64,000 bases of DNA. Source: an uncultured Prevotellaceae bacterium (GTDB taxonomy: Bacteria; Bacteroidota; Bacteroidia; Bacteroidales; Bacteroidaceae). The DNA lies in contig CACYME010000017.1 in NCBI GenBank assembly GCA_902775475.1, positions 1-64,000 on the forward strand. The letters are read 5' to 3'. Below the pieces are notes generated by a model that was given only the letters and a program-made list of their open reading frames with translations, made no database searches and had not been told where the DNA came from. The position numbers and the translations under genes are program-made. Shown one piece after another: positions 1 through 7,428 of the stretch; positions within the stretch are counted from its first letter, which is position 1; every line of letters begins with the position of its first letter.

Positions 1-28
1 TAGCAAAATTGGGGCTTCGTTTAGAAAA

Positions 29-85
29 AAAAGTCAACGCCGCAGAAAAATTTGGCGTTGACTTTTGAAAATTTGGCGTGCTTAC
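29..85. repeat. GTCAACGCC dispersed repeat, copy 1
   Basis: A palindrome with arms AAAAGTCAACGCC (29-41) and GGCGTTGACTTTT (54-66) is followed by a partial arm with GGCGTGCTTAC. Read on the other strand, the segment aligns with the copy near 23978-24036, including the GTAAGCACGCC flank. A third locus lies at 39904-39983. Function is unknown. Confidence 0.7.
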
Positions 86-297
86 AAAAACGCGAAAAGT
101 AGCAAAAATTGAGCAAAAAACGTGCACAGAAGTAGGGTATGTGTGCAAAATTTCGTCGTTTGCGGCCCGATTTTTCATCGGGCAACGCCACCCAAAGGGC
201 CCAAAACGGCCATTTTTCACTCAAAATTGCTTCGTCGCCGTGAGCAAAATTTTCTGTGAAATATTTTGACATTTTGGCATAAAAAAAGGCAATAAAA

Positions 298-327
298 TCC
301 CCACACCTGCCCCCCATTTCCGTGGGG
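298..327 (-). terminator. Rho-independent terminator after rsmD
   Basis: CCCCAC/GTGGGG stem (299-304 with 322-327). On the minus strand it is followed by a T-rich tract, just after the rsmD stop codon. Confidence 0.6.
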
Positions 328-331
328 TTGG

Positions 332-865
332 CTATCTGAACAGGCTGAAATTCACGCTGCCATACTCTCGATGCTCCACGAAGTGAGGATGGGCAGAGAA
401 GTCGTGGTCCTTGCCGTGCTCGCAGACGAAGATGCCCTCGGGGGTCAGCAGCTGGTGCTCAAAAACGAGGTCGGGAATCTGCGGCAGCTCCTTCAGGGCG
501 TAGGGCGGGTCGGCAAAGATGAAGTTGAACTGGCGGTGGCAGCCCTTGATGAAGCGGAACACGTCGCCACGGATGCACTGCACATCGAGGTCGGCCCCCA
601 GCTTCTGCACGCACTGCTGGATGAAGCGATGGTGGTCGCGGTCGAGCTCGACGCTCACAACCTGACTGCAGCCGCGCGAGAGCAGCTCCAGCGTGATGCT
701 GCCCGTGCCGGAGAAGAGGTCAAGGGCCGTAGCTTCCTCGAAGTCGATGTATCCCACGAGGACGTTGAAGATGTTCTCCTTGGCAAAGTCGGTGGTGGGC
801 CTTGCCTTGAACGTGCGGGGAATATCAAAGTGCCTCCCCTTGTATTTTCCAGTAATAATTCTCAT
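332..865 (-). CDS. rsmD: 16S rRNA (guanine(966)-N(2))-methyltransferase RsmD
   Basis: 177 aa, normal length for RsmD, which methylates guanine 966 of 16S rRNA on the small subunit using S-adenosylmethionine. The N-terminus has the family's MRIITGKYKG start and an RPTTDFAKENIFN segment. The SAM-binding motif DLFSGTGS is at about residues 49-56 and the catalytic DPPY at 119-122. It is the last gene of a three-gene minus-strand unit (small membrane protein, DUF3822 protein, rsmD). A 48-bp gap with a GC-rich hairpin separates it from the DUF3822 gene. RsmD paired with DUF3822 is a common Bacteroidetes arrangement. The ATG at 865 is the natural start. Confidence 0.93.
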   Translation of the reverse strand: MRIITGKYKGRHFDIPRTFKARPTTDFAKENIFNVLVGYIDFEEATALDLFSGTGSITLELLSRGCSQVVSVELDRDHHRFIQQCVQKLGADLDVQCIRGDVFRFIKGCHRQFNFIFADPPYALKELPQIPDLVFEHQLLTPEGIFVCEHGKDHDFSAHPHFVEHREYGSVNFSLFR

Positions 866-882
866 CTTCTCATCTATATTAG

Positions 883-910
883 CCTCTCCCTTGGGGAGGG
901 GTTGGGGTGG
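883..910. repeat. GC-rich CCTCTCCC/GGGGAGGG hairpin element
   Basis: Short palindromic CTCCC-TTG-GGGAG sequence followed by GGGTTGGGGTGG in the rsmD-DUF3822 gap. Related C/G-run hairpins occur at 43518-43540 (clpX-clpP gap) and 58340-58440 (after pyrH). This is likely a genome-wide intergenic repeat. It could also modulate transcript stability. Confidence 0.5.
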
Positions 911-913
911 GCC

Positions 914-1720
914 TCACCTCCCCTTCACCACCAGCGTCTGCAGGTCGAAGGGCACGCCCTTCAGCTCCGTCACTGGGTGGTGGCTGAACTCCACCTGGGG
1001 CTGGATAACCATCACTTTCTTGATGAACCGCTGCAGCTGGGTGGTGGGCTGCTCGTCGGCGCTGATGTCGCCCATGAGGTAGAGCTCGTCGTGCTCCTCC
1101 TGCAACTGCAGCTGCTTCCACACGTAGGTGATGTAGAACACGGCATCCATCGGACGGGGTGCGTCGTAGGCGTTGCAGAAGCGGAAGCGGTTCTGCTGGA
1201 AGGAGAACATGTCGAGCCGTTTCTCGTGGAAATAGACATAGAGCTTGCGGCGCACGCCGGTGAAGCTACGCTGGTGCATGCAGCGCCAGACGGGCTGCAT
1301 GGCCGCCACGAGGCGCACGTCCTGGAAATGGTCGTCGAGCACTAAGCGCAGGTCCTTGTTCATCGAGAAGACGGCCACGGCGTTCAGGTCGGGCAGCACG
1401 TTGTAGAACACCGCCTCCTGCTCGCGGCTGGGAAAGGCGTGGGCATACATGGTGGCCATGGTCTGCTCGTCGAAGAGCTCCACGGGCACCATCAGCACGT
1501 CGCTGTCGAGGAGCACACGCACCCGCGGCGGCATCTGCATCAGCAGCAGGTCGCTGTTCTTGAAGGCCTCGCGCAGGTTGGCCGCCATCGACATGCCATT
1601 CTTCACCACGCAGGGTTCGAACACCAGCTCCTCGCCGCCACCGCACTGCAGCAGTATCGACATGGTGCCGCGCCCCAGGCGCAGCGTCAGGTGTCTCATC
1701 GCGTTACTCGTTTCTGCCAT
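914..1720 (-). CDS. DUF3822 family protein
   Basis: 268 aa from the ATG at 1720 (MAETSNAMRHLTLRL). A longer frame runs upstream to 1768, but that extension lies inside the preceding gene, so the internal ATG is preferred. I assign it to DUF3822, a Bacteroidetes family commonly found beside rsmD and, to my knowledge, without a proven function. There is no signal peptide or membrane helix, so it is probably cytoplasmic. Features include VPVELFDEQT and an aromatic-rich middle (YVYFHEKRLDMFSF). The start overlaps the stop of the small membrane protein gene by 17 nt, suggesting translational coupling. Family call is fairly secure; role is unknown. Confidence 0.75.
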   Translation of the reverse strand: MAETSNAMRHLTLRLGRGTMSILLQCGGGEELVFEPCVVKNGMSMAANLREAFKNSDLLLMQMPPRVRVLLDSDVLMVPVELFDEQTMATMYAHAFPSREQEAVFYNVLPDLNAVAVFSMNKDLRLVLDDHFQDVRLVAAMQPVWRCMHQRSFTGVRRKLYVYFHEKRLDMFSFQQNRFRFCNAYDAPRPMDAVFYITYVWKQLQLQEEHDELYLMGDISADEQPTTQLQRFIKKVMVIQPQVEFSHHPVTELKGVPFDLQTLVVKGR

Positions 1721-1844
1721 CTTGCTGTTCTTGTTGGTGGGCTGCCCGCTGCTGTTCGCCCACCACACTCCTCACGCAGATAATCGCCAGGACGACTATC
1801 AGAATGGCAAGGATGGTATTTGTGAACAGCTCGTTGCGCCTCAT
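1704..1844 (-). CDS. Small single-pass membrane protein (46 aa)
   Basis: 46 codons: MRRNELFTNTILAILIVVLA, then a charged glutamine-rich tail. One hydrophobic helix covers about residues 8-28. It is the C-terminal part of a longer frame, but the start is fixed by a consensus promoter box (TACCTTTG, 1852-1859) only 7 nt upstream of this ATG, so the transcript would begin essentially at the start codon. It is first in a unit with the DUF3822 gene and rsmD. I recognise no family and infer no function beyond membrane localisation. Confidence 0.6.
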   Translation of the reverse strand: MRRNELFTNTILAILIVVLAIICVRSVVGEQQRAAHQQEQQDGRNE

Positions 1845-1851
1845 TTGGCTG

Positions 1852-1859
1852 CAAAGGTA
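1852..1859 (-). promoter_or_regulatory. Bacteroidetes -7 box TACCTTTG
   Basis: Exact TAnnTTTG on the minus strand, 7 nt before the ATG at 1844. It predicts a leaderless or nearly leaderless mRNA for the small protein-DUF3822-rsmD unit. Confidence 0.7.
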
Positions 1860-1964
1860 CAAAAAAGTTGGGAGTTTGGCAGCAGTTGCACGGTCTTTTT
1901 TTTCGCGGGGTGCGGTTTTTGCGTTAATCTTCCCAAAACGTTGGGCAGTCTCGCCGAATCTTCG

Positions 1965-1972
1965 TACCTTTG
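1965..1972 (+). promoter_or_regulatory. Bacteroidetes -7 box TACCTTTG for the helicase gene
   Basis: TACCTTTG with a TTG at 1941, 21 bp upstream, matching the -33/-7 layout. The start ATG is at 1977, 4 nt downstream, so the transcript is predicted to be leaderless. This box decides the start of the helicase gene. Confidence 0.75.
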
Positions 1973-1976
1973 CACT

Positions 1977-3395
1977 ATGATTGCAGACGAGTTGAGCTTC
2001 AGGATGAGGCAGCACTTCGGCCACGTGCCCACGGCGGAGCAGAACAGTGCCATCGACATGGTGGCGGCATTCCTGGCCGACCGCTCGCCGCAGGCGGTGA
2101 TGCTGCTGCGCGGCTCGGCGGGTACGGGCAAGACCACGCTGGCCGCCGCAATCGTGGGCGCCCTGATGTCGCTGAAGCAGAAGCTCATGCTGCTGGCCCC
2201 CACGGGGCGCGCTGCCAAGGTGTTCGCGCTCTATGCCCACCAGCCGGCCTACACCATCCACCGCCGCATCTACCGCCAGCGCTCGGCAGGCGACCTGTCG
2301 GCCTTTGCCCTGAACGATAACCTCTACCACGACACCTTATTTATTATAGACGAGGCATCGATGATCTCGGCCACGTCCACCGACAACAACTTCGGCTCCG
2401 GCTCGGTGCTCGACGACCTGGTGCGCTTCGTCTACAGCGGACAGAACTGCCGCATGCTCCTCATTGGCGACCAGGCCCAGCTGCCGCCGGTGGGCGAGGA
2501 ACAGTCGCCAGCGCTCGTAGCGGAAGTGCTGCGGGGCTATGGACTCAGCGTCTACGAGGCCACGCTCAGTGAGGTGCTGCGCCAGAGCCAGCAGTCGGGC
2601 ATTCTCTTCAACGCCACGCACATCCGCGCCATGCTCGAGGCTGGCGACGACCAGCTGCCGTGCATCCGCTTCCAGGGCTTCGCCGACATCGTCAGCGTGC
2701 CGGGCGACGAGCTCATCGAGTCGCTGGCGTCGAGCTACAGCCACGTGGGCCACGACGAGACGATGGTGGTGACGCGCTCGAACAAACGGGCGAACATCTA
2801 CAACCACGGCATTCGCAACACCATTCTCGACCGCGAGGAGGAGCTGTGCCGAGGCGACCAGCTGATGATTGTGAAGAACAACTACTTCTGGACGCAGCAG
2901 ACGAAGGGTGAGCTACCCTTCCTGGCCAACGGCGACCGCTGCGTGGTGCAGCGCGTGCGACACGTACACGACCTCTACGGCTTCCGCTTCGCCGACATCA
3001 CCTTCACGCTGCCCGACTACGACGACTACGAGCTCACGGCGACGGCACTGCTCACCACGCTCTCCACCGAGGCGCCGGCGCTCTCGCGTGAGCAGCAGGA
3101 GCAGCTCTACTTACGGGTGATGGAGGACTACGCTGACATGCCGCTGAAGCAGGACCGCATCAAGGCGCTGCGTGCTGACGCCCACTACAACGCCGTGCAG
3201 CTGAAGTTCGGCTATGCCGTCACCTGCCACAAGGCACAGGGCGGACAGTGGGCTCACGTCTATATCGACCAGGGCTACATGACCGACGACATGCTCTCGC
3301 CCGACTACTTCCACTGGCTCTACACCGCCCTCACCCGCGCCACGGAGAAGGTCTTCCTCGTCAACTGGCCCGCTACACAGACTTGTCCTGGCTAA
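1977..3395 (+). CDS. RecD/Dda-like superfamily 1B DNA helicase
   Basis: 472 aa, ATP-dependent helicase related to the ExoV alpha subunit and phage Dda (AAA_30 plus UvrD_C_2 type domains), expected to act on DNA in repair or replication. Walker A GSAGTGKTT lies at about residues 46-54 and the Walker B/DEAS motif (IIDEASMI) at 123-130. GDQAQLPPVG is the motif III region. Near the C-terminus come VTCHKAQGGQW (motif V) and YTALTRATEK (motif VI). The frame is open far upstream to 1449, but that part is antisense to other genes, and the promoter box at 1965-1972 fixes ATG 1977. It is smaller than true RecD and no recB or recC lies nearby, so I do not call it recD. Confidence 0.88.
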   Translation: MIADELSFRMRQHFGHVPTAEQNSAIDMVAAFLADRSPQAVMLLRGSAGTGKTTLAAAIVGALMSLKQKLMLLAPTGRAAKVFALYAHQPAYTIHRRIYRQRSAGDLSAFALNDNLYHDTLFIIDEASMISATSTDNNFGSGSVLDDLVRFVYSGQNCRMLLIGDQAQLPPVGEEQSPALVAEVLRGYGLSVYEATLSEVLRQSQQSGILFNATHIRAMLEAGDDQLPCIRFQGFADIVSVPGDELIESLASSYSHVGHDETMVVTRSNKRANIYNHGIRNTILDREEELCRGDQLMIVKNNYFWTQQTKGELPFLANGDRCVVQRVRHVHDLYGFRFADITFTLPDYDDYELTATALLTTLSTEAPALSREQQEQLYLRVMEDYADMPLKQDRIKALRADAHYNAVQLKFGYAVTCHKAQGGQWAHVYIDQGYMTDDMLSPDYFHWLYTALTRATEKVFLVNWPATQTCPG

Positions 3396-3446
3396 TAATA
3401 GTCCGCAAGAGTCCGTGCCACACCGTGGCACCAGAATCCGAAGAAG

Positions 3447-3465
3447 ACCGTGTAAAACCGTGGCA
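3447..3465. repeat. ACCGTG...ACCGTGGC dispersed motif, copy 1
   Basis: The ACCGTGTAAAACCGTGG family motif followed by A-runs, in the helicase-HD gene gap. A small GTGCCAC/GTGGCAC hairpin is just upstream (3415-3431). Related sequence is at 11055-11072 and forms a long hairpin at 23717-23773. Confidence 0.5.
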
Positions 3466-3482
3466 AAAAAATACAACCGAAT

Positions 3483-4019
3483 ATGAATTACGAAGCAATC
3501 ATTGACAAATACTACCCCGAGGACGACGCCCTGCGCCGCCTCCTGCTGAAACACTCCCGCCAGGTGGCCGACCGCTGCCTGCTCGTTGCCCGTCGCCACC
3601 CGGAGCTGCCGCTCGACGTGGCCTTCCTCGAAGAGGCCGCCATGCTCCACGACATCGGCATCCGCTGGTGCCACGCCCCCGGCATCTTCTGCCAGGGCAC
3701 CGAGCACTACATCCGCCACGGCCTCATCGGTGCCGAGCTGCTGCGCCGCGAGGGCCTGGAGCGCCACGCCCGCGTCTGCGAGCGCCACACCGGCACAGGC
3801 ATCACCCAGGAGCAGATAGCCCGCCAGCAACTGCCCCTGCCACTGGCCGACTACGTGCCCGAGACGCTGGAGGAGCAACTCGTATGCTACGCCGACAAGT
3901 TCTACTCCAAGTCCCACCCCGACCGCGAACTCACCTTAGCACAAGCCGCCCAGAGCCTGGCCAAGTTCGGCACCGAAGGCGTGGAAAAGTTCCTCCACTG
4001 GGCAAAAATGTTTGAATAA
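3483..4019 (+). CDS. HD-domain phosphohydrolase
   Basis: 178 aa metal-dependent HD-superfamily hydrolase of the small stand-alone type. Candidate metal ligands are visible: His24 in KHSRQVA, the His56-Asp57 doublet in AMLHDIGIRW, later histidines in HYIRHG and ERHTGTG, and Asp in CYADKFYSK. The substrate cannot be told from sequence; nucleotides or a nucleotide-derived phosphoester are typical for such proteins. It lies 87 bp after the helicase on the same strand and has no obvious promoter box of its own, so cotranscription is plausible. A run of TTTAACTCC repeats separates it from the LptD-like gene. Confidence 0.85.
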   Translation: MNYEAIIDKYYPEDDALRRLLLKHSRQVADRCLLVARRHPELPLDVAFLEEAAMLHDIGIRWCHAPGIFCQGTEHYIRHGLIGAELLRREGLERHARVCERHTGTGITQEQIARQQLPLPLADYVPETLEEQLVCYADKFYSKSHPDRELTLAQAAQSLAKFGTEGVEKFLHWAKMFE

Positions 4020-4038
4020 ACCTCAAAAACTATTGTCG

Positions 4039-4073
4039 TTTAACTCCCTTTAACTCCATTAACTCCTTTAACT
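4039..4073. repeat. TTTAACTCC short tandem repeat (about four units)
   Basis: Four imperfect 8-10 bp units (TTTAACTCCC, TTTAACTCCA, TTAACTCC, TTTAACTG) fill the gap between the HD gene and the LptD-like gene, just upstream of the latter's promoter box. Confidence 0.7.
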
Positions 4074-4086
4074 GCTCAAAAATGCG

Positions 4087-4094
4087 TAATTTTG
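4087..4094 (+). promoter_or_regulatory. -7 box TAATTTTG inside the apparent 5' end of the LptD-like gene
   Basis: TAATTTTG lies downstream of the in-frame ATG at 4082 and 5 nt before the GTG at 4100. If it is the promoter, the ATG cannot be in the mRNA and translation starts at the GTG. Confidence 0.6.
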
Positions 4095-4099
4095 CAGCC

Positions 4100-7000
4100 G
4101 TGAAAAGGAATACGGTCTCTTTCATCTTCGTGCTGGTCTTCATTTTGCTGTGGGCCTGCACCCCGTCGGCACTGTTCAAAAACACAGAGCCAACGCCTGC
4201 CGTATCGACGCCCCTTCCCGACCTCGCCAAAGAGGAGGCGGGACTGCCACATGAGGACTCCGCAAAAACCGTCTCTTCTGAAGAACAGACAGAACAGGCA
4301 TCAGCAGACTCCGCCAAGCACCTCTCCCCTTCGGAAGAACTGAGCGTAGCAGACGCTCCAGCTGATTCTACAGAGCACGTTACCCCTTCGGAAAAGCCGA
4401 ATGAGGTAGCCACCGACTCTATTGGCGACAGTTCCCCCACCCCGTCGGAAAGCCCGGAAGAGGAGGTCGAAGCACCCGACCAGCCCGCCGCCGCAGCCCT
4501 GAAGCGCGACACCACGCAGATGGACTCGCTGGAGCTGGCCATCTATAAATATAATAAGGTCATCGACGACTCGCTGCGCCTCGACTCGCTGAACCGCCAG
4601 AAGAAGAACGGCATCGACGCCCCGGTGGTATTCTCGGCCAGCGACTCGCTCATCTACGAGGCTGCCACGGGCATGGCCCACCTCTTCGGCTCCAGCCATG
4701 TGGAGTACCAGAACATGGACCTGAAGAGCGACAAAATCTACATGTGCCTCGACTCGTCGCTCGTGCATGCCACCGGCAGCCGCGACTCGCTGGGCGTCCT
4801 CTTCGGCAACCCCGTCTTCAAGATGGGCAGCGACACCTACGAGAACGACACGATGGCCTTCAACTTCAAGACGAAGAAGGGCCTCATACAGCAGGTGTAC
4901 ACCCAGCAGGAGGACGGCTTCCTGACGGCAGAGATAGCCAAGCGCGGCGCCAACGGCGAGCTGTTCCTCGGCCACGGCAAGTACACCACCTGCGACGCCC
5001 CCCATCCCGACTTCTACATCGCCATGTCGCGCGCCAAGGTGCGCCCCGGCCGCGACGTCGTCTTCGGACCCGCCTACCTCGTGGTCTGCGACGTGCCCAT
5101 CCCCCTGGCCATCCCCTACGGTTTCTTCCCCTTCTCGAAAAGCTACTCCTCGGGCTTCATCATGCCCACCTACGGCGACGAGACCGAGCGTGGCTTCTAC
5201 CTGCGCGACGGCGGCTACTACTTTGCCGTGAACGACAAGATGGACCTGAAGCTGCTCGGCGAAATCTACACCAAGGGTTCCTGGGGCGCCAGCGTGGCCA
5301 GCAACTACCGTAAACGCTACCGCTACAGCGGCTCCGTCTTCGCCAGCTACCAGAACTCGGTCACCGGCGAAAAGAACATGCCCGACTACGCCAAGCAGAC
5401 CAGCTTCAAGATTCAGTGGAGCCACCGACAGGACGCCAAGGCCAACCCCTTCTCGAACCTCTCGGCATCGGTGAACTTCGCCACGTCGAGCTATGAGCGC
5501 AACAACCTGACGTCGATGTACAACCCGCAGTCGATGACGCAGTCTACGCGAACATCGTCGGTGAGCTACAGCACCAACTTCTCCTCCATCGGCATGAGCA
5601 TCTCGAGCACGATGAACCTGAACCAGAACATGCGCGACTCGACCATCGCCATGACCATGCCCGACCTGAACATCAGCATCTCGCGCTTCTACCCCTTCAA
5701 GCGAAAGAAGTTGGTGGGCGAAGAACGCTGGTACGAGAAAATCTCGATGAGCTACACCGGACACTTCTCGAACTCCATCAACACGAAGGAGAGCGAGCTG
5801 CCCCACTCGAACCTCATCAAAGACTGGCGCAACGGCATGCAGCACTCCATACCCATCAGCGGCAACTTCACCATCCTGGGCTACATCAACGTGAACCCCT
5901 CGTTCAACTTCACCGACCGCACCTACACAAACAAGGTGATGCGCTCGTGGGACGCTGCTGCCAGCAAGGAGGTGAACGACACGGTGTACGGACTCTACAA
6001 CGTCTACAACTGGAACCTCTCGCTCTCGGCCAGCACGAAGCTCTACGGCATCTACATCCCCTCGCGCAAACTCTTCGGCGACAAAATCGACCGCGTGCGC
6101 CACGTGTTCACACCCAGCGTCAGCCTGAGCTATGCGCCCGACTTCAGCGCCTCGCGCTACGGCTACTACAAGACCTACCAGAAGACCGACGCCGAGGGCA
6201 ACGTCTCGCTGGTGGAATACTCGCCCTACACCGGCTCGCTCTACGGCGTGCCCGGCAAGGGAAAGACGGGAAGCATCTCCTTCAGCATGTCGAACAACAT
6301 CGAGATGCGCATCAAGAGCGAGGACGACTCCACGGGATTCAAGAAGGTGAGCATCATCGACGAGCTGGGAGCCTCGATGTCGTACAACATGGCGGCGAAG
6401 ACGCGACCCTGGAGCGACCTGAGCACCAACATCCGACTGAAGCTCACGAAGAGCTACACCTTCAACCTGAACGCCATCTTCGCCAGCTACATCTACGAGG
6501 CCGACTCCGTGGGCGCCACGCCACGCATCAGCGACCACACCACCTACTGGCAGCAGGGCAAGATAGGCCGCTTCCAGGGCATGTCGCAGAACCTGAGCTA
6601 CACGCTGAGCAACGACAAGGTGGCCAAATGGATTCGATGGCTGAAGGGCGAACGCGACGAGACGGACAAGAACCGCCGCAACAAGCGTGGCGAGGAGGAC
6701 GACGACTACGACGAGGAGGACGAGAACGAGGTGGACACCAACATAGACCGCGACCTGGAGAAGGGCAAGCACGGCGCCGAGCGCAAGGGTGCCGGCAAGG
6801 CCGAGACCGACGAGGACGGCTACATGGCCTTCTCGCTGCCCTGGAGCCTCAGCTTCGGCTATGGCATCACCATGCGCGAGGACAACAACGTGAGCCGCTT
6901 CAACTACCACACCATGCGCTATCCCTACAAGTTCACGCAGAACCTGAACATCAGCGGAAACATTCGCATCAGCGACGGATGGAACATCTCGTTCTCGTCG

Positions 7001-7204
7001 GGCTATGACTTCGAGAACAAGAAGATTTCGATGACCACGGCATCGCTCTCGCGCGACCTGCACTGCTTCAACATGTCGTGCTCGGTAGTGCTGGCGCCTT
7101 ACACCAGCTACAACTTCTCCTTCCGATGCAACGCCTCGACGCTCACCGACGCCCTGAAGTACGACAAGCGTTCCAGCTACAGCAACAGCGTGCAGTGGTA
7201 TTAG
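4100..7204 (+). CDS. Putative LPS-assembly protein, LptD-like outer-membrane protein
   Basis: 1034 aa from GTG 4100, chosen because the -7 box at 4087-4094 excludes the ATG at 4082. LptD is the outer-membrane translocon that inserts lipopolysaccharide at the surface. The N-terminus (MKRNTVSFIFVLVFILLWAC) is a signal peptide with a possible lipobox cysteine. A low-complexity Ser/Glu/Pro stretch of about four 20-residue repeats follows, then an OstA/LptA-like fold (FSASDSLIYEAATGMAHLFG) and a large beta-barrel rich in alternating aromatic and polar strands. A highly acidic insertion (EEDDDYDEEDENEVD) near residue 865 looks like an external loop. The chain ends in QWY, an aromatic C-terminus as expected for a BAM substrate. 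A second OstA-type protein is encoded at 33589-35229. Confidence 0.85.
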   Translation: MKRNTVSFIFVLVFILLWACTPSALFKNTEPTPAVSTPLPDLAKEEAGLPHEDSAKTVSSEEQTEQASADSAKHLSPSEELSVADAPADSTEHVTPSEKPNEVATDSIGDSSPTPSESPEEEVEAPDQPAAAALKRDTTQMDSLELAIYKYNKVIDDSLRLDSLNRQKKNGIDAPVVFSASDSLIYEAATGMAHLFGSSHVEYQNMDLKSDKIYMCLDSSLVHATGSRDSLGVLFGNPVFKMGSDTYENDTMAFNFKTKKGLIQQVYTQQEDGFLTAEIAKRGANGELFLGHGKYTTCDAPHPDFYIAMSRAKVRPGRDVVFGPAYLVVCDVPIPLAIPYGFFPFSKSYSSGFIMPTYGDETERGFYLRDGGYYFAVNDKMDLKLLGEIYTKGSWGASVASNYRKRYRYSGSVFASYQNSVTGEKNMPDYAKQTSFKIQWSHRQDAKANPFSNLSASVNFATSSYERNNLTSMYNPQSMTQSTRTSSVSYSTNFSSIGMSISSTMNLNQNMRDSTIAMTMPDLNISISRFYPFKRKKLVGEERWYEKISMSYTGHFSNSINTKESELPHSNLIKDWRNGMQHSIPISGNFTILGYINVNPSFNFTDRTYTNKVMRSWDAAASKEVNDTVYGLYNVYNWNLSLSASTKLYGIYIPSRKLFGDKIDRVRHVFTPSVSLSYAPDFSASRYGYYKTYQKTDAEGNVSLVEYSPYTGSLYGVPGKGKTGSISFSMSNNIEMRIKSEDDSTGFKKVSIIDELGASMSYNMAAKTRPWSDLSTNIRLKLTKSYTFNLNAIFASYIYEADSVGATPRISDHTTYWQQGKIGRFQGMSQNLSYTLSNDKVAKWIRWLKGERDETDKNRRNKRGEEDDDYDEEDENEVDTNIDRDLEKGKHGAERKGAGKAETDEDGYMAFSLPWSLSFGYGITMREDNNVSRFNYHTMRYPYKFTQNLNISGNIRISDGWNISFSSGYDFENKKISMTTASLSRDLHCFNMSCSVVLAPYTSYNFSFRCNASTLTDALKYDKRSSYSNSVQWY

Positions 7205-7205
7205 C

Positions 7206-7399
7206 TTGGTAATGATATAGCAGTTGACCTTTTTGTGCGTAGCTCCCCCCGTTCTCTGCAAGGAAGGCAGCGGGCGCTGCCATTGTTTTTCCCGCCCGCT
7301 GCCAACGGAAAAGGCGAGGCTTTTTTCCCGCTCCGGTGTGGCCTGATCCCCATTTGTTGCCGCCTTTTTCCGCTCATCCCAGCTGCTATATCATTACCA
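7206..7399. mobile_element. MITE-like element, copy A, with 17-bp terminal inverted repeats
   Basis: TGGTAATGATATAGCAG (7207-7223) and its perfect reverse complement (7383-7399) bound a 194-bp segment between the convergent lptD-like and phosphatase genes. The interior (7251-7386) has a GGCAGCG/CGCTGCC hairpin and a long conserved core that recurs at 55368-55557. TTAG occurs beside both ends, possibly a target duplication. No transposase is encoded. Confidence 0.6.
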
Positions 7400-7428
7400 T
7401 TAGTTCTGGGGAGTTAACTCCCTCAGAC

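Larger units (their letters stand above)
1..331. other. Intergenic region downstream of rsmD, no convincing gene
   Basis: AT-rich stretch with reading frames in both directions, but their translations follow a dispersed DNA repeat rather than a protein family. It holds a GTCAACGCC palindrome (29-85) and the rsmD terminator hairpin (298-327). Nothing else is supported. Confidence 0.6.

Noticed and set aside
21-317. 98-codon frame at the window start
   Set aside because: Its C-terminal half is the translated GTCAACGCC repeat; similar false peptides arise at 23936 and 39840.
1977-3395. RecD subunit of RecBCD
   Set aside because: It is too short, and no recB or recC is adjacent; a Dda/RecD2-like helicase fits better.
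4301-7261. 986-codon open frame on the minus strand
   Set aside because: Shadow of the LptD-like gene; His/Val/Arg-rich translation without motifs.
7235-7417. 60-codon frame in the MITE-like element
   Set aside because: Proline/phenylalanine-rich translation of a palindromic repeat; the related copy at 55350-55606 does not keep the same frame.
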